Assembly (NCBI GenBank): GCA_045629285.1
Contig: JAZQQY010000012.1
Coordinates: forward strand, 1 to 64,000
Length of the DNA stretch: 64,000 nt
Reading direction: 5' to 3'
DNA from: UBA1723 sp045629285
GTDB taxonomy: Bacteria; Bacteroidota; Bacteroidia; Bacteroidales; Paludibacteraceae
Part shown: positions 59,605 to 64,000 of the stretch, in pieces
Layout: each line of letters begins with the position of its first letter
How positions within the stretch are numbered: the first letter of the stretch is position 1
Notes under the pieces: model-generated
Database searches by the model: none
What the model saw: the letters and a program-made list of their open reading frames with translations, nothing else
Told to the model about the DNA's origin: nothing
Translations under genes and position numbers: made by a program

Positions 59605-60651
59605 ATGAAACAATATAATCGCATAATGCTCGGAAGAAAAAGTTGTTTTGCAGAAGACTGTCGAAACAACAGCTATATTGGAGCAAACTTTGAAATAAAG
59701 GAAAACATTGCCGATAGGCTATATGACAACTGGAAACAGTTCAATGAGGAAGTCATACCAGTATGGATGGCAAGTAATCCTGATAGAAGCAAGGTTGCTG
59801 CTGGTTTGTCATGCGGTTATTTATGGACAATATGCAAGGGATTAAAGATAGGTGATGTTGTTTTATGTCCAGATGGGAAAGGCTATTATTACGTCGGAAC
59901 TATAACAAGTGATTATTATTATGTGGAAGGAGCAGACCTTCAACATAGGCGTAATGTAAATTGGTCCGACAAACTAATTGCCCGTACTGATATGAGCGAA
60001 CGCTTACGAAACAGCACAGGCAGTATTGGCACATGTAGCGACTGCACAAAATATGCCACAGAAATAGAAGAACTTCTTTTAGGTGCTAAAAAAAGCACAG
60101 GCTCTCCTCTTGAGGATGATGGGACTGGTGAAATAGAACAAGACCAAGACCCTGAAGAATTAATGAAAGAGACACACATGCAACTCAAGAACACACTGGT
60201 TGACCAAATTCTTGATTACATCATCACATTGACTCCATTGCAGTTTGAAAAACTTGTGCTCAATCTTCTTACTAAAATGGGATATGGAGAAGCTATCCAC
60301 ACAGGACAGAGCGGAGATGAAGGTATTGATGGAATTATCGAGGAGGACAAACTAGGCATAGATGAGATTCATATTCAAGCCAAGCGTTATAAAATCGGTA
60401 ATAATATCAGCCGTGATACATTACAGGCTTTTGTTGGTGCTTTAGCTGGTCAAAATGCACATAAAGGAGTTTTCATCACCACATCAGACTTTACAAAACA
60501 AGCACAAGAATATAAGCCCAATGGTGTGAAAATCGTCAAGATAAATGGAGTACGACTTGCCAAACTAATGATAGAGTACAATCTAGGAGTTAGGACAAAA
60601 GAGGTGTATGAAGTCAAAGAAATGGACAAGAGTTTCTTTGAGCAATTCTAA
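59605..60651 (+). CDS. Mrr-type restriction endonuclease with N-terminal PUA/EVE-like domain
   Basis: 348 residues from MKQYNRIM, chosen because the upstream TTG extension overlaps hsdS. Residues about 65-125 (GDVVLCPDGKGYYYVGTITSDYYYVEG, HRRNVNW) resemble PUA- or EVE-like modified-base readers. A linker with a CSDC pair and an acidic stretch leads to an Mrr-type PD-(D/E)xK nuclease: LTPLQFEKLVLNLLTKMGY, GDEGIDGII and IHIQAKRYK supply the catalytic Asp and Q-x-K. Mrr proteins cut methylated or otherwise modified DNA. It lies between hsdS and hsdR in a type I operon. Confidence 0.88.
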   Translation: MKQYNRIMLGRKSCFAEDCRNNSYIGANFEIKENIADRLYDNWKQFNEEVIPVWMASNPDRSKVAAGLSCGYLWTICKGLKIGDVVLCPDGKGYYYVGTITSDYYYVEGADLQHRRNVNWSDKLIARTDMSERLRNSTGSIGTCSDCTKYATEIEELLLGAKKSTGSPLEDDGTGEIEQDQDPEELMKETHMQLKNTLVDQILDYIITLTPLQFEKLVLNLLTKMGYGEAIHTGQSGDEGIDGIIEEDKLGIDEIHIQAKRYKIGNNISRDTLQAFVGALAGQNAHKGVFITTSDFTKQAQEYKPNGVKIVKINGVRLAKLMIEYNLGVRTKEVYEVKEMDKSFFEQF

Positions 60652-60664
60652 ATTGTAATTCTTT

Positions 60665-63600
60665 ATGGATAAATTTATTGAGGCAGACTACGAACAGGCT
60701 CTTATTGAACTGTTTCAAAATTTGGGATACGAATATGTGTATGGTCCAGATTTGACGAATCGTGATTACAGCAATCCTCTTCTGGATGATGTGACTGAAT
60801 CGTCGTTGTCTCATATCAACAAACAACTGCCAGCTGGCGCTATCAAAGAGGCTTTGCGTAAGCTGAAACAGATTGAAGGCGCTAATCTGACAGAACGTAA
60901 TTTCAAATTCACTCAGTTGATGCAGAATGGTATAGAGGTTAGCTATAGCAACGCTCAGCATGAGACGAAATACGATATCGTAAAACTCGTTGATTACGAA
61001 TCCCCAAAGAACAATACTTTTCAGATAATAAACCAATTCACCGTGAAGGGCGACGATACTAAACGCCCTGATATGGTGGTTATGATAAATGGTCTGCCTT
61101 TAGTGGTGATTGAATTGAAATCGCCAAGCAGAAAGGAGACCGACGCTAGTGAAGCCTATCTTCAGCTTCGAAACTATATGAAGATTATCCCCGACCTTTT
61201 CACTTTCAACGCTTTCTCTGTGATGAGTGATATGGCGGAGACTAAAATAGGCACTATCACTGCCAATGAAGACCGTTATATGTCGTGGAAGCAGCCCGAC
61301 GGCAAGGTTGCCGACTACGATACAATCTTCACCAACGTCTTCACTCCCGACGTCTTCCTGAAGATTTTAAAGAATTATATTCTTTGGGATGAGAACGGAA
61401 TTGACAGCAAAAAGATTCTGTCTGGCTACCATCAGTTCTATGCGGTGGAAAAGGCTTCTGTGAGAGCAGAGCAGGCTGTAACCGGAAACGGTCAGATTGG
61501 TGTGTTCTGGCACACTCAGGGTTCAGGAAAGAGTCTGAGCATGGTAATGTTCGCCCACCATCCTGTAATACAAAAGATGAACGCCACTATCGTCGTCATC
61601 ACAGACAGAAACGACCTTGACGACCAGCTGTTCGGACAGTTCAGCCGTACAAAGACATTCTTGCGTCAGACTGCCGTGCAAGCCACAGATAGAAATAATC
61701 TTCGTGAGCTTCTGAAAAACAGAGTGAGTGGAGGAATCATCTTCACTACAATGCAGAAGTTTGAGGAGTACGATTCTCCTTTGAGCGACAGAAAGAATAT
61801 TATCGTAATGACAGACGAGGCTCATCGTGGTCAGTACGGAATGGAAGAGAAGGTCGACAAGGATGGACGTGTGCATATCGGCACAGCAAGAAAAATCCGT
61901 AATTCCCTTCCAAACGCATCCTTCGTAGGATTTACTGGAACTCCCATTTCAGACAAAGACCGAGACACACAGGAAGTCTTCGGAGACTATATTGATATCT
62001 ATGATATGACTCAGGCTGTGGAAGACGGTGCTACAATGCCAGTCTACTACGAGAGCCGAGTGATAAAACTGAAGCTCGACGAGGAGGTTCTGAAGAAGAT
62101 AGACGACGAGTACGACCAGCTTCGTGAGGAAGGTGCAAGCGAGACTGACATAGAGCAGAACAAGAAAGAGATGAGCCACATGGATGCGTTGTTGGGAACA
62201 AGAGACACCATCAACTCCCTTGTGGACGATATTCTAAAGCACTACGAAGACAACCGTCAGCAGGTCTGTGGAGGAAAAGCTATGATTGTAGCCTACTCTC
62301 GCCCGATTGCCATGAAGATTTACGAACGAATCTTAGAATTACGTTCCGACTGGACTGAGAAGGTGAAGGTGGTAATGACAAGTGGAAATCAGGACCCAGA
62401 GGAGTGGCAGGATATAATTGGAAGCAAAGCCTACAAGAAAGAGTTGGCCGCTAAATTCAAAGACGTAAACAGCGAATTAAAAATCGTTATCGTCGTCGAC
62501 ATGTGGCTGACAGGCTTTGATGTACCGTCGCTAGCGACAATGTACGTCTACAAACCGATGAAAGGACACAATCTAATGCAGGCAATCGCTCGTGTGAACA
62601 GAGTGTTCCCAGAGAAATCGGGAGGTTTAATCGTGGATTATGTAGGAATCGCAGCCGCACTTCGTAAGGCGATGAACGTATACACCAACCGTGACCGTAA
62701 GCGATTCTCCAATAATGACATCAAAGATACAGCATACAACAAGTTCAAAGAGCACATGCAAATCTGCAAGGATATGCTCCACGGATTTGAGTTCAGTGAT
62801 TTCCAGACTACCAACAATGCTGGCAGAGCCAAGTTGATTCAAGGAGGAGTAAACTTCCTGATGGCAACGGACAAAGAGGCTGAAATGAATATCTTCCTAA
62901 CGAACGCATCGTTGCTAAACAGTAGCGTCACTCTTTGTCGCTCATTGTTGAATGAAGCAGAACGTTACGACGCAGCCTATATGGAATCAGTCAGAATCCT
63001 CATCTACCGAATCATTAAACCAGGCAAAGTATCGAAGAAGCAGATTAACGAGCGTATCTCAGCCCTACTACAGCAGAGCGTAAAGAACGACGGTGTAGTA
63101 AGTCTGTTCGACCAGAAAACAGAGTTCAGCCTATTCGACGAGAAATTCGTGGAGGAGGTAAAGAACATGAAGGAGAAGAACATCGCAGCACAACTATTGG
63201 CAAAACTGTTGAGAGGCAAAGTCACTGCGATGAGTGAAATGAATATTGTGCAGGGAGAGAGTTTCAGCAAGATGCTTGAAGATACGTTATCACGCTATCT
63301 AAAAGGCTTAATCAACAACGAGGAGGTGATCAAAGAGTTGTTGAAGATGGCAGAAGAGATATCTCAGGCACAAAAGGCAGGAGAAGAACTAGGTTTGACT
63401 CCAGAAGAGAAAGCATTCTACGATGCCCTTACAAGACCACAGGCAGTCAAAGATTTCTACGAAAACACAGAATTGGTAGCGATGACAAAGGAACTGACAG
63501 AAATGCTCCGCAACAACAACACTATCGACTGGTATCGTAGAGAATCAGAGAGAGCGAACATGCGTCGCCTTGTAAAGCGACTATTGAAGAAATACAAATA

Positions 63601-63676
63601 CCCACCTGAAGTGGCTGAGGATGCCATGAACGATGTGTTGAGACAGTGTGAGCAGTGGGTGGATAATAATAACTAA
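60665..63676 (+). CDS. hsdR: Type I restriction system endonuclease/translocase subunit HsdR
   Basis: 1003 residues. The N-terminal nuclease domain has RPDMVVMINGLPLVVIELKSPSR, the PD-ExK motif with catalytic Asp, Glu and Lys. The SF2 motor follows with motif I HTQGSGKSLSM, motif Ia VITDRNDLDDQLF, DEAH box MTDEAHRGQYG, motif III FVGFTGTPI, and MWLTGFDVPSLATMYVYKP and QAIARVNRVF for motifs V-VI. The C-terminal helical part (about 750-1003) docks on the methylase. It translocates DNA and cuts unmodified DNA. Last gene of the operon. Confidence 0.97.
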   Translation: MDKFIEADYEQALIELFQNLGYEYVYGPDLTNRDYSNPLLDDVTESSLSHINKQLPAGAIKEALRKLKQIEGANLTERNFKFTQLMQNGIEVSYSNAQHETKYDIVKLVDYESPKNNTFQIINQFTVKGDDTKRPDMVVMINGLPLVVIELKSPSRKETDASEAYLQLRNYMKIIPDLFTFNAFSVMSDMAETKIGTITANEDRYMSWKQPDGKVADYDTIFTNVFTPDVFLKILKNYILWDENGIDSKKILSGYHQFYAVEKASVRAEQAVTGNGQIGVFWHTQGSGKSLSMVMFAHHPVIQKMNATIVVITDRNDLDDQLFGQFSRTKTFLRQTAVQATDRNNLRELLKNRVSGGIIFTTMQKFEEYDSPLSDRKNIIVMTDEAHRGQYGMEEKVDKDGRVHIGTARKIRNSLPNASFVGFTGTPISDKDRDTQEVFGDYIDIYDMTQAVEDGATMPVYYESRVIKLKLDEEVLKKIDDEYDQLREEGASETDIEQNKKEMSHMDALLGTRDTINSLVDDILKHYEDNRQQVCGGKAMIVAYSRPIAMKIYERILELRSDWTEKVKVVMTSGNQDPEEWQDIIGSKAYKKELAAKFKDVNSELKIVIVVDMWLTGFDVPSLATMYVYKPMKGHNLMQAIARVNRVFPEKSGGLIVDYVGIAAALRKAMNVYTNRDRKRFSNNDIKDTAYNKFKEHMQICKDMLHGFEFSDFQTTNNAGRAKLIQGGVNFLMATDKEAEMNIFLTNASLLNSSVTLCRSLLNEAERYDAAYMESVRILIYRIIKPGKVSKKQINERISALLQQSVKNDGVVSLFDQKTEFSLFDEKFVEEVKNMKEKNIAAQLLAKLLRGKVTAMSEMNIVQGESFSKMLEDTLSRYLKGLINNEEVIKELLKMAEEISQAQKAGEELGLTPEEKAFYDALTRPQAVKDFYENTELVAMTKELTEMLRNNNTIDWYRRESERANMRRLVKRLLKKYKYPPEVAEDAMNDVLRQCEQWVDNNN

Positions 63677-63800
63677 GACCAAGGTACTCCCCCTCACCCC
63701 ACGATCTTCCACTCGTCGACGGTTATCTTCTCGGAAGAGATATTTATTCCACACTTCACCACTCGCCTGCCATTTGCCTGGTCGGCGTATGTTCCTCTCC

Positions 63801-64000
63801 TCACTCAAAAAATCCTGGTTCTTTTAGGTATTTCTTTGCTGTCTCGAATGGAATTGTAAAATGGGGCTGTCCATAGGCATAAGCGGCAATCTCATATTGT
63901 CCGTAATGAATTTCCAACCCCTCCTTACTGAAATATGGATTACAAGAAGGCAATGATATAAGATTAAAATCCTCATCGAATAGACAACCATTTAATTCTT
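63801..64000 (-). CDS. DUF3298/RsiV-like C-terminal fragment (partial)
   Basis: The last 66 codons of a minus-strand gene whose start lies beyond the window. It reads LPSCNPYFSKEGLEIHYGQY, then EIAAYAYGQPHFTIPFETAKKYL, close to the DUF3298 C-terminal motif YxPYEIAPYAxGxxEVTIPY found in RsiV-like and PdaC-type domains. The protein is probably exported. The 124 bp between hsdR and this gene hold no clear terminator. Confidence 0.7.
   Translation of the reverse strand, partial: ELNGCLFDEDFNLISLPSCNPYFSKEGLEIHYGQYEIAAYAYGQPHFTIPFETAKKYLKEPGFFE

Noticed and set aside
58425..60651. Possible phase-variable inversion of hsdS
   Set aside because: There is only one hsdS, no second partial copy, and no recombinase gene in the window.

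Overview
The window is a chromosomal segment of a member of the Bacteroidales. The evidence is direct: at least a dozen genes are preceded by the Bacteroidota -7 promoter element TAnnTTTG, clear Shine-Dalgarno sequences are mostly absent, and there are type IX secretion (T9SS) components (PorP/SprF, a CHU_C-type sorting domain, type A-like C-termini), FISUMP, C10 peptidase and ExbB/ExbD genes of Bacteroidota type. T9SS genes argue against a typical Bacteroides and suggest a T9SS-positive gut, rumen or oral family. The species cannot be named from sequence alone. No rRNA, tRNA, insertion sequence or CRISPR array was seen.

Layout. 1-1.7 kb: a minus-strand operon (PNPOx-like flavoprotein, hexapeptide acetyltransferase, 41-aa lipoprotein, PAS protein, start of a nucleotide-binding oxidoreductase). 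2-6.2 kb: uvrA, a DUF1810 gene and a secreted FISUMP protein. 6.3-15.7 kb: a TetR-controlled lipid or polyene locus with a FabB-like ketosynthase, ACP, two hot-dog dehydratase-like proteins, a thioesterase, an MMPL exporter fused to a methyltransferase-like domain, a phytoene-desaturase-like flavoprotein and an SDR. 15.7-21.6 kb: cell-wall genes (namZ, LtaS-like membrane sulfatase, GT2) divergent from a GHL10 glycosidase. 21.6-25.5 kb: two tandem C10 cysteine peptidases. 25.6-31.4 kb: translation genes (rplM-rpsI-rpsB-tsf on minus, alaS on plus). 31.6-35.1 kb: an ArsR-controlled thiol-redox and arsenic locus. 35.3-41.1 kb: a large T9SS type-B cargo protein with OmpA and PorP/SprF partners. 41.4-46.1 kb: two SGNH hydrolases and an MBOAT O-acyltransferase. 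46.1-49.3 kb: ispF and an ExbB/ExbD/ExbD energiser operon. 49.5-54.9 kb: an unknown gene, an outer-membrane barrel, a GH53 galactanase and a NifU-like/GGGtGRT pair. 55.0-63.7 kb: a defence island with a decayed Fic gene, then hsdM, a Bro-N/Fic gene, hsdS, an Mrr-type nuclease and hsdR. 63.8 kb to the end: part of a DUF3298-like gene.

The most interesting parts are the compact FAS-like locus with its exporter-methyltransferase fusion and two sets of TetR operator-like palindromes; the ArsR locus, where the same TTCGTA...TACGAA operator precedes two promoters and several proteins carry cysteine-rich tails; the NifU-like/GGGtGRT pair; and the type I restriction operon that also carries a Fic enzyme with a class III-like inhibitory motif and a modified-DNA-type nuclease, next to a Fic gene broken by internal deletion and a nonsense codon. 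Intergenic DNA holds several repeat families: degenerate tandem repeats of several unrelated sequences that all have a 7-bp period, a roughly 60-bp palindromic element in two copies, and small hairpins that show compensatory base changes.
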